In this document: piece by piece, positions 30,757 through 42,656 of the stretch
Layout of the letters: the number at the start of each line of letters is the position of its first letter
Numbering within the stretch: the first letter of the stretch is position 1
Assembly (NCBI GenBank): GCA_009602725.1
Contig: WELB01000273.1
Location: 23,503 to 87,502, forward strand
Length of the DNA stretch: 64,000 bases
Source of the DNA: Spirogloea muscicola
Lineage: Eukaryota; Streptophyta; Zygnematophyceae; Spirogloeales; Spirogloeaceae
Reading direction: 5' to 3'
Translations under genes and position numbers: made by a program
The notes under the pieces: generated by a model
Databases searched by the model: none
Seen by the model: only the letters and a program-made list of their open reading frames with translations
What the model was told of the DNA's origin: nothing

Positions 30757-31716
30757 CGGGCGCAGTCGCAAGGCCGCTGGTGCATTGCCATTAGTACTTA
30801 AGCAACCACTGTGCTGCTCACTTCAACTGGTTGCACCTCCGAGCACGCTTACAGCCTTTGCGCAATGGATCATGTCGTCTTAAAATTTCCCACGCAGCCC
30901 ACTCTAGGAGTCTACCTAATTAGCCTTAAAAATGTGTACCTGCTCCTGTGCAGCGCCTTGCAGCTGGCCATCGTTTGATGACCAGCTTTGCCAAACCCAG
31001 AAGCAACGCCAACTATGGCAGCAGCTTGACCAGCGGTCGAGCCACGGCTGGCTGAGGCGGCCGCGGCTTGGGACGGTAGTAGGCAACGGCCAACAAATTG
31101 CAACTCCAAACATTGCATGTACCACCGCTGCGCCGTGCCTGCTGTCTGCGAGCCGCAGGCAGCGATGTCGACGCTGGCAGCCAAAGCTCGCCAAAGCTCC
31201 GGCTCTGCCGCAAAGCGCCGAGCCTGGGCCGAGGCCTGCGTAAATGCCCCTTCGCCTGGCAGCGCCACGCCGGCAGGCTCCTCTTGGAGGAGCCTCTCAG
31301 CCACTTAGGCACTCAGGCCCTCCACGATTCAGTACACACTCCATCTCGGAGTTAGAGGAGGCACCAGCCATGGCGGCAGTCCCAGCTGGGGGCGGCCGAT
31401 CGGGGCGCGGCCTGCCGCATCCACCGCTGCTGCAGATTCTTTACGGCGCCGGATCCGGCCCGCGGGCGGCTGCCCTCCCGAGACCCGCCCATCGGCGGTT
31501 CCCGATCGCCGCCTCGGCGGACTCGCCTGCAGGCTCCTGATGAAAGAAGTGGCACTCCCCCCCCCCCGATGAATGGAAAGAAGCTCTTCTTGTGGGAGCC
31601 CGTTGGCTGTGACAGATGACCCCAGTAAGTAGGACCAGGTCTAACGGTGTTGATGGGTTGATGGGTTGATGGAAGAGGAATGGTGGTGGGGCTTTAGGGA
31701 CATTCTTTCCTTTGGT
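30757..31716. other. Spacer after HD-Zip III; one unproven minus-strand ORF
   Basis: 31304 to 30912 on the minus strand is open for 130 codons (for example FAAEPELWRALAASVDIAAC) but begins with GTG, has no recognisable domain and overlaps other open frames. A C homopolymer of about 13 lies near 31557. No gene is claimed. Confidence 0.3.
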
Positions 31717-32130
31717 ATCTGCATCTGCGTGCTGGCCGTGCTCTTGCTGCGGCCTCTGGCTTTCGTCAGGGTGATAGCTTCCCGGCAGCTAGTCTGTCGG
31801 ATCTGAGGCTCCGCACTCGTAATTACTGAGTGATCCACCCTCCCCCTGCTTTTCCCATCGCATCCTCAGGCCCCTTTGTAGCTGCTCAACGCTCTTAGGC
31901 CCCTTCGAACTTTTGTCAATTCTTTTGGGCTGGCATTTCGCAGCCCTTGCCCCCATTGGGAGTACCACTTCTTCTTTCTATCTTCCGTAGGGTGGGGCCC
32001 CCACCCGATGGCAGGCTGGCCCACCCGGGCCGGCTTGTCGCCTCGACTGATGAATAGCCTTGCCACTACCACTCTCCTCGACCTCCTGCCGGTCTTCACA
32101 GCCCTTGCCCCCATTGGCAGAGCCGCCTTC
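31717..32130 (+). repeat. LINE 3'-region fragment
   Basis: 31717-31975 matches 37783-38015 closely. Shared stretches include GCGTGCTGGCCGTGCTCT, CGGCAGCTAGTCTGTCGGAT, ACTGAGTGATCCA and TTTGTAGCTGCT, then GGGCTGGC..TTCGCAGCCC and TTGCCCCCATTGGGAGTACC. A second partial copy of the last motif lies at 32095-32125. At 37.7 kb the same sequence directly follows a LINE coding tail, so this is a 5'-truncated copy. Confidence 0.65.
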
Positions 32131-32720
32131 CGGTCGGCCGGCGATGCTGAGCCCCCTGTCGGCACAGCTGCTCGCTTCGTCCGACTGGGCATGTAGACAT
32201 TCCCTTGGGGTCCATACCATTCTACATGCGCCATCTGTGCTCCTCGTTCTTGCCAGCCCCGCACTCCTTTGCAGGTTCGGCAATGCAAATGAGTGGCAAT
32301 GGACTTGAGTACGTGCCTGTGAGAGGACACCAAAAGCCAAAGCATCACACTCTCGTGCCCCGGTGCATTCGCTGTGGTGAGGGCATGGCTGCCGTGCTGA
32401 TTGCTGGAGAATGAACTCATGTATGTTTCTCGCTTGCGGCCTTTGTTGTCGATTGGTACTGTTAACTATAGTCACTGACCGTGCTCTGGAGAAGCCACTA
32501 AGGTAGGCTTACAAAATTGTGCCCTCACTGCAGTGGCCTCCTCGCCCATCACAGTCCCACTTGTGAATTGCTGGCCATGTCACTCTGCACTTCCTCTACA
32601 GGAGCTGCTTCGGGTCTGCTCCTACGCTGATGAGAAAGATAGATGAACAGAGAAGAATTTGGTGTACATCAGAGAGCCAGAGCTGCGTGACGATGCTAAC
32701 AGGAGTGCGCAGGAATCATT
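32131..32720. other. Spacer before tandem array
   Basis: No gene or recognisable element is visible here. Confidence 0.5.
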
Positions 32721-35180
32721 GCACAATGGTAACTGGATGTGAGTCATGTCAATCAGCCATTGGCTGGCATACACAGCCACCGCCCTTTCCTGAGAGCCAC
32801 TTTCCTTCACTACTTCTCAAGCACGCTTGGTGCAAACCATCTTCTGCAAGACCTTCAAGCGATGGTTAGGATGCCTCTGTTGCCTGTTGGCTGCATGCAC
32901 ACGCACACGAGTTTAGAACAGGCACACCCACAAGCACGAGCACTCAGATGCAGGTGCATCTTAGGCTGATCGTAGGCAGCTTCATGCTTTATCAATGCTT
33001 CTCTGAAACGCACAATGGTAATTGGAAGTGAGTCATGTCCATCAGCCATTGGCTGGCATACACAGCCACCGCCCTTTCCTGAGAGCCACTTTCCTCCACT
33101 ACTTCTCAAGCACGCCTGGTGCAAACCATCTTGGTGCAAACCATCTTCTGCAGGTCCTACAAGCGATGTTTAGGATGCCTCTGTTGCCTGTTGGCTGCAT
33201 GCACACATGCACGACTTCAGAACGGGCACACCCACAATCACGAGCACTCAGATGCAGATGCATCTTAGGCTTATCGTAGGCAGCTTCATGCATTATTAAT
33301 GCTTCTCTGAAACGCACAATGGTAACTGGAGTCATGTCCATCAGCCATTGGCTGGCATACACAGCCACCGCCCTTTCCTGAAGGCCACTTTCCTCCCACT
33401 ACTTCTCAAGCACGCTTGGTGCAAAGCATACCCTGCAAGTCCTCTAAGCGATAATTAGGATGCCTCTGTTGCCTGTTGGCTGTATGCACGCACGCACGAG
33501 TTTAGAACGGGCACACCCACAATCACGAGCACTCAGATGCAGATGCATCTTCTGCTTATTGTAGGCAGCTTCATGCATTATCAATGCTTCTCTGAAAAGC
33601 ACAATGGTAACTGGAAGTGAGTCATGTCCAAGCCATTGGCTGGCATACACAGCCACCGCCTTTTCCAGAGAGCCACTTTCCTCCACTACTCCTCAAGCAC
33701 GCTTGGTGCAAATCATCTTCTGCAAGTCCTTCAAGCGATGTTTAGGATGCCACTGTTGCCTGTTGGCTGCATGCACACACGCACGAGTTTAGAACGGGCA
33801 CACCCACAATCACGGGCACTCAGTTGCAGATGCATATTAGGCTTATCGTAGGCAGCTTCATGCACTATCAACGCTTCTCTGAAATGCACAATGGTCACTG
33901 GAAGTGAGTCATGTCCATCAGCCATTGGCTGGCATACACCGCCCTTTCCTGAGAGCCACTTTCCTCCCACTACTTCTCAAGCACGCTTGGTGCAAACCAT
34001 ATTCTGCAAGTCTTTCAAGCGATGGTTAAGATGCCTCTGTTTACCTGTTGGCTGCATGCACACACGCACGAGTTTAGAACGAGCACACCCACAATCACGA
34101 GCACTCAGATGCAGATGCATCTTATCGTAGGCAGCTTCATGCATTATCAATGCTTCTCTGTATCGCACAACGGTAAGTGGAAGTGAGTCATGTCCATCAG
34201 CCATTGGCTGGCATACACAGTGACCACCCTTTCCTGAGAGCCACTTTCCTCCACTACTTCTCAAGCACCGCTTGGTGCAAACCATCTTCTACAAGTCCTT
34301 CAAGCGATGTTTAGGATGCCACTGTTGCCTGTTGGCTGCATGCACACACGCCCGAGTTTAGAACGGGCACACCCACAATCACGAGCACTCAGATGCAGAT
34401 GCATCTTAGGCTTATCGTAAGCAGCTTCGTGCATTATCAATCCTTCTCTGAAACGCACAATGGTAATTGGAAGTGAGTCATGTCCATCAGCCATTGGCTG
34501 GCATACACAGCCACCGCCCTTTCCAGAGAGCCGCTTTCCTCCCACTACTTCTCAAGCACGATTGGTGCAAACCATATTCTGCAGTCCTTCAAGCGATGGT
34601 TAGGATGCCTCTCTTGCCTGTCGGCTGCATGCACACACGCACGAGTTTAGAACGGGCACACCCACAATCACGAGCACTCAGATGCAGATGCATCTTAGGC
34701 TTATCTTAGGCAGCTTCATGCATTATCAATGCTTCTCTGCTTTCGAGCATCAGCTAGCGACCTCTATGTGCTGACTCGTGGTTACTGAGCGGGTCAGCTT
34801 AGCAGCAGGTGACGTACATTTGTCAATGTGCTTACCTTTGTACTTGGCCACACATGGCCTCCCCATCTCTCAATACACACGCATTTTCTGAAACGCACAA
34901 TGGTAACTGGAAGTGAGTCAAGTCCATCAGCCATTAGCTGGCATACACAGCCACCGCCCTTTCCAGAGAGCCACTTTCCTCCACTACTTCTCAAGCACGC
35001 TTGGTGCAAACCATCTTCTGCAAGTCCTTCAAGCAATGGTTAGGATGCCTCTGTTGCCTGTTGGGTGCATGCACACACGCACGAGTTTAGAACGGGCACA
35101 CTCACAACCACGAGCACTTCGATGCAGATGCATCTTAGGCTTATCGTAGGCAGCTTCATACATTATCAATGCTTCACTGA
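32721..35180 (+). repeat. Tandem (satellite-like) array, eight units of about 285 bp
   Basis: Units begin with GCACAATGGTAA.TGGA at 32721, 33010, 33314, 33599, 33886, 34165, 34455 and 34895, so spacings are 289, 304, 285, 287, 279, 290 and 440. Each contains GAGTCATGTCCATCAGCCAT, TTGGCTGGCATACACAGCC, CTTCTCAAGCACGCTTGGTG, TGTTGCCTGTTGGCTGCATG, CACACCCACAATCACGAGCA and GGCAGCTTCATGCATTATC. Unit 2 has an internal duplication (TGGTGCAAACCATCT). The minus strand of most units is open for 75-95 codons. The 440-base interval holds an insertion at about 34740-34882. Confidence 0.95.
34740..34882 (-). repeat. Insertion of a dispersed repeat into the tandem array
   Basis: The extra sequence in the seventh interval is, inverted, the repeat seen at 38191-38250 and 43078-43140 (TGACCCGCTCAGTAACCACG, AGGTCGCT.....GATGC). 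Its other half matches the inverse of 37243-37300 (GATGGGGAGGCCATGTGTGG). It therefore post-dates amplification of the array. Confidence 0.75.
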
Positions 35181-37200
35181 ACCAATGCTTCTGTTGACAA
35201 GCCTTTGGACACCAAGCAACCTTCTGCTTAATGGGCAGTGAAGATCAAGTGGTATCGACTCCTTCAGAGCAGTACAAAGTGGCTAGCATGCACTTACTCC
35301 TTGCTGCAGCCCTTGCCTTCAGAACTCTTGCCAGACGACGTAAGGAGGCTCTTGCTACAGTGAGCAAATTGGCCGCCTGACATTGACCGCAGCATTATAC
35401 TCAGCCTGAAGTGTGACACCTATGCTATGGATGTCAATAATGCAAGAGATGTACGTAGTCCGCAAGTGCCAATGAAGACGTGACATTTTATGACTGAATC
35501 ATTGCACCATTTTTAAACACTGTTGTTGATTGCCCCCGTCTCACCAGTTATCTTATCTTGAGGTGGCCAACTATGGCCAGACCACTCTTGTGGTATACGA
35601 GGCTCGGGCCAAGTCGGCATTTGAATGTGCAGAACGACATAAGCATTCGGCTCGTCCGGGCCTCCTAACAATGACGCCAATGGTATGACTACTACTAAGT
35701 CCTTGCGACCAGTATTACTGGATCTGGAACACCAAGCACAACTCCACCTACCGGGCAGAAAAGCAGATTACACTCAGCATGACCTGCCCGGGTTGTCTCA
35801 ACCAGCTTCAGTCCTTGGTTGCTCCTGCGCTCCTGTTCCTAATGCACAAGGCCATACACGTATGGACAGGGGTTAGCAATTATCATCTCGTGTGGATGTC
35901 GAATGGAGTCAAGCGTACATTGAAAAACCAATATGGAAAAACCTGCGCAACCCTTAGAAGTCAGTGTCAATGAGACTCTTGGCTTCTCCAGGATATGCAC
36001 TCTTCTGCTGCTTCTGATTATTTCTATCCATGCAAACACCGGCAGACATTCTGCAATAACACCAGCAATAAGTAAGCAAGTATGAGCAATCCAGACAATG
36101 GTCTGCTAGGCTAGAGTGAGGTGGAACCGATTGCTAAGCATACTGCCCATCATGAGTTAGTCATGTGTGGGCCATATATCGTAGGTCACTATCCTTCTTC
36201 CATTTGCACCACACAGCTGCTTGTGGTCGAGTCCTGGACAATAGTGAGTAGCACGTGTAAGGCACACGGTAGAGTCCTATACAAACTCATCACAACTCTC
36301 TTTGCGAGGGATTGAAACGATCATGGAGTAAACACAGGGACAAAATACGTATCAGAGTTTGACATGATCGTGAACAAAATACCCGCACACCAACGAACAG
36401 GCGCAATATCGGGTCTTCCCAAGAGGAAATGCACGCGAAATATGTTGCAAGGTCGCTTCCTGCGCGCTAGTGTCAAGAAGGAAACAAAATGAGGATCACT
36501 GGATTGTCAGAAGCTTATTCAGCAGATATCAATGCTGGACTGGGCCAATCTTGCCGAGCTCAAGTCGATGCTGCTCCACCTGCTTCACACAACATTCCAC
36601 AAGCAAGCCCACGGGGGCATGGGGACCTGCATCCCGAATGGAAAGCCAGGAATGAAGCTTATGCATGTCGCATATGTACCACATAGCAGCCTTGCTCTAC
36701 GTATTCATGCCAGGCCGAGGCCGTTTTCTCTCCAGCTCTCACTGTTGAGGGGTTTATCAGCACTAAACGAAATCTGCAGGATAGAAATAGCTAAAATGAT
36801 GACTTCATATTGCAATATCGTGCTGACTTGTCGTTTGCACGCTTCTGCACCACAGTAATGAGCAAGCTTATCATTGCTTGCCTCTAACTTACTTGGCTAG
36901 CTACCACAGTGATGTTATAGTCAGCTGTACTTGTACTGCATCACACAGTCAAGCGCTATGGAACGGCGACTCGGACGCCGCTGCTCGCCGAGGATCCGCA
37001 GATGTCGACCATGCTGATGCGCAGCTGTGTCGCCTCGGCACAGCATGCATGAGCGCGGCGCCGGCACAATGCGAGGGCCGGGCAACGGGGGGCCTGCTGC
37101 GGCGCAGCCCGGTCAGGCCGCGGCCGCGGCAAGGCCGTCAACGGCGCGCGGAGCGCGGCGGCGGCGGCGGGGAGCCCTTCGCGCGGCGCCGCCATGGCGC
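35181..37200. other. Unresolved AT-richer region, possible exons of an unidentified gene
   Basis: Composition resembles the FANCD2 segment. Plus-strand stretches flanked by plausible AG and GT sites include one near 35550-35620 (LSYLEVANYGQTTLVVYEAR), one near 36520-36660 and one near 36950-37050 (RTPLLAEDPQMSTMLMRSC, then a stop). I do not recognise them and cannot link them in phase with confidence, so no gene is called. Confidence 0.3.
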
Positions 37201-37700
37201 CCCCATTGCGGGAGATGGCTGTATCATGTGATGGAGGAGAATGCGTGTATATTGAGAGATGGGGAGGCCATGTGTGGCCAAGGACAAAGGCAAGCACATA
37301 TGGAGGGGCAGAAAGCAGTTTTGTCGGTGGGTTACTGAGCGTCATTCGCAGAAACGGGAAACAGCTCTTCCAACGTAAGGCAATAGCTGTGAGAGGGCAG
37401 CCCAAAAAAGGTCTGAAAGCAGGCGCAGAAAGCAAGTACCACTACTGAGTACGGATTCAAGGTTGGGGCCGAGCGCCATGCCAGCAACTGACGAGGCGCA
37501 ACTGGGGGGGGGGTAGTAAACCCTCCCAATCACCGCTCCCGCCGGCGGCCCCCCGTCCTTGCTGCGCCGCCACCGCCTTGCTTGTGCCAAGCTTGCCACC
37601 GCCGACTTCGTAACAGAAGAACAGAAATAGCGGTTTAAAAGATTCAGATCCGGCTCTTCCCCAGCTCTTCCCCAGCGGCGCCCACGCGGAAAGGCTTGAC

Positions 37701-38170
37701 TTCAACGCCGATGGCTCGTTAGCCCAGATCTGCCGCATGCGCCTCTCCATTTCCCTTCAGCGGTCCATGGCTCACGCCTTGCACCTGCGTGCTGGCCGTG
37801 CTCTCGCTGTGTGGGGGTAGTTTCTCGGCAGCTAGTCTGTCGGATCTGAGGCTCCTCACTCGTAAGTACTGAGTGATCCATCCTCCCCCTGATCTGACAT
37901 AGGCTGGTCCGACCCCTTTGTAGCTGCTACACGCTTGCAGGCCCCTCCGAACCTTTGTCAATTCATTTTGGGCTGGCTTTTCGCAGCCCTTGCCCCCATT
38001 GGGAGTACCACTTCTTCGCTGTTGCCTCTGGCTTTCGTCATGGGGATTGTTTTCCGGCAGCTAGTCTTGCGGGTCCTCACTCGTCTTTCTTGAGTGGTTC
38101 ATCCTACCCCTATTCTGAGAAAGCGCTATTGGCCCCTTTGTAGTTTGGCCCCTTCGAACCTTGTCAATGC
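37701..38170 (+). mobile_element. LINE C-terminal fragment, copy 3, with its 3' region
   Basis: 37701-37815 encodes FNADGSLAQICRMRLSISLQ and RSMAHA on the plus strand, matching the tails of copies 1 and 2, then LRAGRALAV and a stop. It is directly followed by the 3' region (37783-38015) that is repeated again, degenerate, at 38016-38170. It is a truncated, inactive copy. Confidence 0.7.
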
Positions 38171-38480
38171 TCTTCGGGCTGGCTTATCAGCAGATTGACC
38201 CGCTCAGTAACCACGGGTCAAAACATGAAGGTCGCTAATCGATGCCTGAATACTTACAACAGCCCCTTGCCCCCATTGGAAGAGCCACTTCTCCTTTCCC
38301 CAGGGCGGCGATGTCGCTGGCCAGCCCCGATAAGATTGAAGAAGGTCGACAGGAGGAGGTGGCTGTGGAAGGTCAGCCCAAAACCAAGTGGCTCTCCAAA
38401 GCTGAAAGCAGTGGCTGTGAGAGGCCAGCCCAAGACAATTGACAGGTCGCAGACCTTGTCAACTCTAGAAATTTCCAATA
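38171..38480. repeat. Cluster of dispersed repeat fragments
   Basis: 38191-38250 is the TGACCCGCTCAGTAACCACG repeat. 38262-38295 is a plus-oriented fragment of the GCAGCCC..TTGCCCCCATTGG motif, and 38359-38440 holds two minus-oriented copies (GGCTGTGAGAGGCCAGCCCA). Confidence 0.6.
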
Positions 38481-38748
38481 AGAGTGGACAAGGTCAAATG
38501 GTGGCGAAAGTGAAGCTCTTCCATGCGGGAGGCAGTGGCCGTCACAATTCAAGGGACTCCATCGGGCTACATGGCTGCGTGTTTCTGTCGACCTGCGGCT
38601 CAGCTGCTGACTAGGGGATATTGAGCGGCAATCTGAGGTGATCACTGGCTTTCCTGAGTGGTCTTACCGACTTGTTTGGACCTTGTGCGTTGTTTCCCGC
38701 TGGCCTTTGACAGCCTTTGACCGGAAGGAGGACTCTTCCACTAGAGGG

Positions 38749-39126
38749 CGATGGGCGACGACCCCTCTTAGATGGGCTGGCACCTTACAAAAGCTATTAC
38801 CCCCTTCTAATAGGTGCTTCTTCTTGGACCGCGCTTCTTCTTATGGCTTTATAAAAAAGCCTCCTCACCCCTGTCATCCAGGGATGTCCGGCAAGTCCCA
38901 TTTGTTGATGGCTGACACCCAGCCTACAGCTTCTGGGCGACGATCCCTCTTAGATGGGCTGGCCCCTTACAGCCTCTCACAGAAGTGCTTAACCCCCTTT
39001 CTAAAAGTTGCTTCTTCGTGGACTGCGCTTCTTCCTCATGGGTTTGTAGCCTCCTCACGCCTGTCGTCCAGGAATATCCGGCAAGTCCCATATGTTGATG
39101 GCTGACACTCAGCCTACAGCTTCTGA
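38749..39126 (+). repeat. Direct tandem duplication, two units of about 190 bp
   Basis: Unit 1 (38749-38934) and unit 2 (38935-39126) share CCTCTTAGATGGGCTGGC, GTGGAC/TTGGACCGCGCTTCTTC, CCGGCAAGTCCCAT.TGTTG and ATGGCTGACAC.CAGCCTAC. They differ by scattered substitutions and small indels. No coding content is recognised. Confidence 0.9.
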
Positions 39127-41513
39127 ATCAAGAAACGAAATGGAGGTGGTGTCTGTGAGAGAGAAGTAGAATATGTGGTGTTTGAGCCAGCCCGGATGGC
39201 TGAAACACCAACTTAGTCTCGTGCTGGGTCTGCTGCCCGCTCTCTCTCACTGCTAGAAAGCAAGAGTTGGCCTGTGCGCAAGATAGTCGCAGATAGTGGG
39301 CATATCTTGAGCGTGGCAAAATCTTCTCCGGACGTTGACCATGAAGAGGGGCTGCTTTCTGAGGGAAGTGGCTCACGGAGTAGGTCAATGCGAAGTCAAA
39401 GTGCTGTAAGTTCACCAGCCTAAGAAGAGCAATCAACATCAGGTATGATTGCCTCGATCCATATTAAGAGGGCATTGGCGAGGAGGGGATGACGCCCGAT
39501 CCGCAAAGCATGGCTCGTCCAACGATTGAATCAAGCCTCACCGTACTTTGTGGAAGTGGGCCGTCAATACCTTCCTCGCTGGAGGCATCCGGCATAGATG
39601 ATGCATCCAACGCACCACCATCGTGCAAAGCATGCACATCCTGCAAGAAAGAATTAATCATCGCACTCTGTACAGCGTGTGGAACATGGCAGCCCCAATG
39701 CTCAACTTACTATGGCAGGCAATTGCTCGTTAGGCTGCATTTGACGCCAGCGTCAGCATGTGTGCTTTCCACTAAGGCCGCTTGCAGATGCAAAAGAGCA
39801 TGCGAGTGACACATATAGCTGAATGCTGATTGCCATAGCTGCTCTTTGAAAAATTCAGATCTGGCGACACGTATAGCTGGTGACACGCCCCTGCAAGTTG
39901 GTCAGAGGCGCCTTGGACACTAGCATGATCTACGATCCTGACAAATGGAGACACGGCCATGTCATCATTGCTTCTCCTGATCATCATAGGGGACTGGAAG
40001 GGGTCTGCGTCTGGTTATGGTGGTGTTTAGTTCCGCCGTCAAAACTTGGCAATTGTTGACTTCCTGGTGACTGTACTAATTGGCAGTTAACTTCACTGTA
40101 GATTTGCTGTTTCACGCCATGTCTCGAGTGGCTTGATCCGCCAGTCACCTTGAGCTCCTAACGTTGTTACGCATCACGCAGATTGGCCACTTCTTGCTAT
40201 TACTAGTGTGATATCATCCGCACATGCAGCAATGCATACTTGCAAGTTAAAGTGCACCCTCAAGAGAGAGTCAAGTGCCTGCACTCCTTGGTACAGATCA
40301 TAAGCTCCCACCACCAGTCCTCCTCCATAAAAGGTATCTCTTCTGGTCTGCTGGTCACAGCCAGCGTCAGTAGGCTTGCGTATGAGCATTTCCCACGTGA
40401 GCTGCTGGCCATAAGGTATTGTTGAGGCTTGTGAGGCTTGCTAGTGGCTCTTCAGCCAGCTCATTACCCAATTAATAGGACATTTGTAAGGCTGGAATTG
40501 GCCTCCCTTTCAATTTCATGCGCACCGCGTGCCTTCTCTCAGGTGAAAGATGTAAGGACCTACGCCGTGCTTTCCAGGGCGTGCCACTGCCGCAATGGTG
40601 CTCTTCTGCAGGGAAAGAGAGCACCACACATTGATAGACGGAGCTGTGGCGGTCATGTCTCACCTCCAGGCCACTGCTGACGGCAAGCAGGACCTGCTGG
40701 AGGCCTTCTGCCGGGACAACAGGAGGTGGAGATGCCACGTGGACGAGGACTGAGTTCGCGGCCAAGTGGCAACTCTGTCCAGGCATGCCTAAAATTCTTC
40801 CTGACTGTGCCTGTGTGTCTCAGGACAGCAGTCAGGCCCTGCAGGCTTCACAAATAGCAATTTAAGAAAAGACGTCCTTTACATGTCCTTTCCCGTCACC
40901 AGCAGCCTCATGCAGGACCGCCACACAAAAGGACCGCGGGAAGAAGACCTGCTCGGATACTCACTTCGTCTCAATAAGACAGGCCTGTTGCGGGGCAAGT
41001 GGTGAGAGCTTATGGTAAAAATTGCATATTTTTGCCTGCTCGGCAGTGTGGCAAAAGCCACTGATTGCTTGCTGCCACCTCAGATATGCCACTTCACAAT
41101 CCTGCGCCCAGGCTCGCCCTGCAATATGCAGTGACCTGGCGACTGCTGAACGCAGTTAAGCAACACTGCAAGAGGCAACATGTGATAGGGCAAGATCAAG
41201 TAATATCACCCTGTCTGTCACGAATGCACTAGCTGAAGCAACCTCTTGTTGTGCTACTTGCAGTGGATTGCTTCAAGTACGGCGTGCTGCCTGCTCCACT
41301 TCTTGTGGCCCAGCCCTTGCTGTGCTTGGCCATGAAAGACACCGCTCAAAACATTTCTGCATGATTTGAGGATGGGTGAGCTGTCTAAAAAGACCACTGC
41401 ACCGAGCCAGCAGCGGCTGCAAGTGTTGCCGACAAGGCATGCGAGAAGCACTGGCAAGGATGGAGAGCCCTGCCACTGCTTCTCTCAGCTGTCATAGTTC
41501 TGTGATGCCGTGG
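39127..41513. other. Gene-poor stretch
   Basis: No supportable gene. 40440-40560 contains an inverted copy of the repeat AAGGGAGGCCAATTCAAG (also at 22283-22316 and 42795-42830). Short open frames here are unlike any family I know. Confidence 0.5.
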
Positions 41514-42656
41514 TCACTGCAGGCCATAGAAAACGGCGGCCGCGATCCCCGCCGCGCCAAGCATCACTGCAGCAAATCGACAGGTTGTCTCTCAGCATCT
41601 GCCCTCCCAGGCGCTGCTTCCTGACACAAGCAACTAGTGTAGGGCAATGTCATCACCTCCAGCGATGACTGCAATGGGCGTGCTGCCTCCCTTGGACTGG
41701 CCCGTCTCAGCGTCGTACAGGGCGAAGCGCCTCTTGGGTGCAGAGCACTGCGGGCAAACAAAGCCATCGGGCTGCTCGTCGAACGGCTTGGCTTGCGTGT
41801 AGATGTACCCGCAGTCGAGGCAGATGTGCGTTGCACGCTCCTGTGGCGCAAGAAGCCAACGAGGCTCGTCAGCTCTCAGTTCCTCGCCGCAACTTGTGCG
41901 GCCCTCCTACAAGAGAAGCTGTCTGTGCAGTGCCGCCTTGCCTTCTGTGCAGCAGTCAGCTTCTTGCCAAAGCGGGGGGGCGCTGGTCTCTTGGGCAGCC
42001 GTTTGACGTCTACCTCGCCCCCTCTGTGCACAGACAAAGGCTGAGCAATCTCAGTGACTGCAGAGTGGGCAAGCGGATGGCGTCAGGCCCTGCAGCTGCC
42101 TCTGTCAGCCCAGCGGAAGTGCAGGTGCTGAGAAGGACGAGGCGGACCTCGCGACGACGAGCGTGACGAAGTCGGGGCGGGCATTGATGCAGGTGCGGAG
42201 GAAGCCGAGGCGGTCGGCCGGCCAGAGCTCGTCGCCGAAGAAGCTGCTGCAGTACACGATCTGGTCGCCCGCCTTGAGGCCGGCCTTGGCGCCGTTGCTG
42301 CCGCCCTGCACGCCCTGCAGACGGGAATGGAGGGCAAGCAGGCCAGTGGCGGCAGTGGCCGTCTCTGGCTCTCAGTTCCATATGGCCACGTCTCAGTGAA
42401 GAAGCCAAACGACGGCATCGTCGTCTGAACTGAATGTTAGAGCTAGCTTGAACTCCGTCTGGCTATGTGGACATGGCCGCACCGTGATGATGACGCCGCC
42501 CTTGTCGCGCTGCGCGAGGTTGAGGCCCAGCGGCTTGTCCACGTCCACCTCGATCTGCTTCACGGCGCCGCCTGTCGCGCCCCGGGCGCTCACCGCCAGG
42601 CGGCGGCGGCGCGCGGCGGCGCGGGCGCGAGCGCAGCCATGGCGGCGGCGGGCCGC
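41514..42656 (-). CDS. ENH1: PDZ-rubredoxin protein, ENH1-like, plastid
   Basis: Five exons join in phase on the minus strand: 42483-42656, 42148-42314, 41942-42025, 41657-41840 and 41514-41566. The protein has an Ala/Arg-rich leader, a PDZ domain ([56 protein letters not shown]), a linker ([19 protein letters not shown]), a rubredoxin domain with two CxxC pairs ([28 protein letters not shown]) and a C-terminal membrane helix ([19 protein letters not shown]). This is the exact plan of Arabidopsis ENH1, a chloroplast protein linked to redox protection and salt tolerance. The 41841-41941 intron uses a GC donor (AAG|GCAAGG). No in-frame ATG is seen. The nearest ATG, at 42640, is in another frame and stops after 16 codons, so either a first exon is missing or the (GCC)n stretch has an indel. 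Confidence 0.93.

Noticed and set aside
31371-31541. 57-codon plus-strand ORF starting with ATG
   Set aside because: No similarity, GC-rich chance frame, and no supporting splice or flanking structure.
32721-35180. CRISPR-like array
   Set aside because: Units are about 285 bp and similar over their full length, with no short direct repeats and unique spacers; the genome is eukaryotic.
36956-37207. Minus-strand Ala/Pro-rich frame resembling a transit peptide
   Set aside because: No downstream domain joins it, and it lies in GC-rich sequence where such frames arise by chance.
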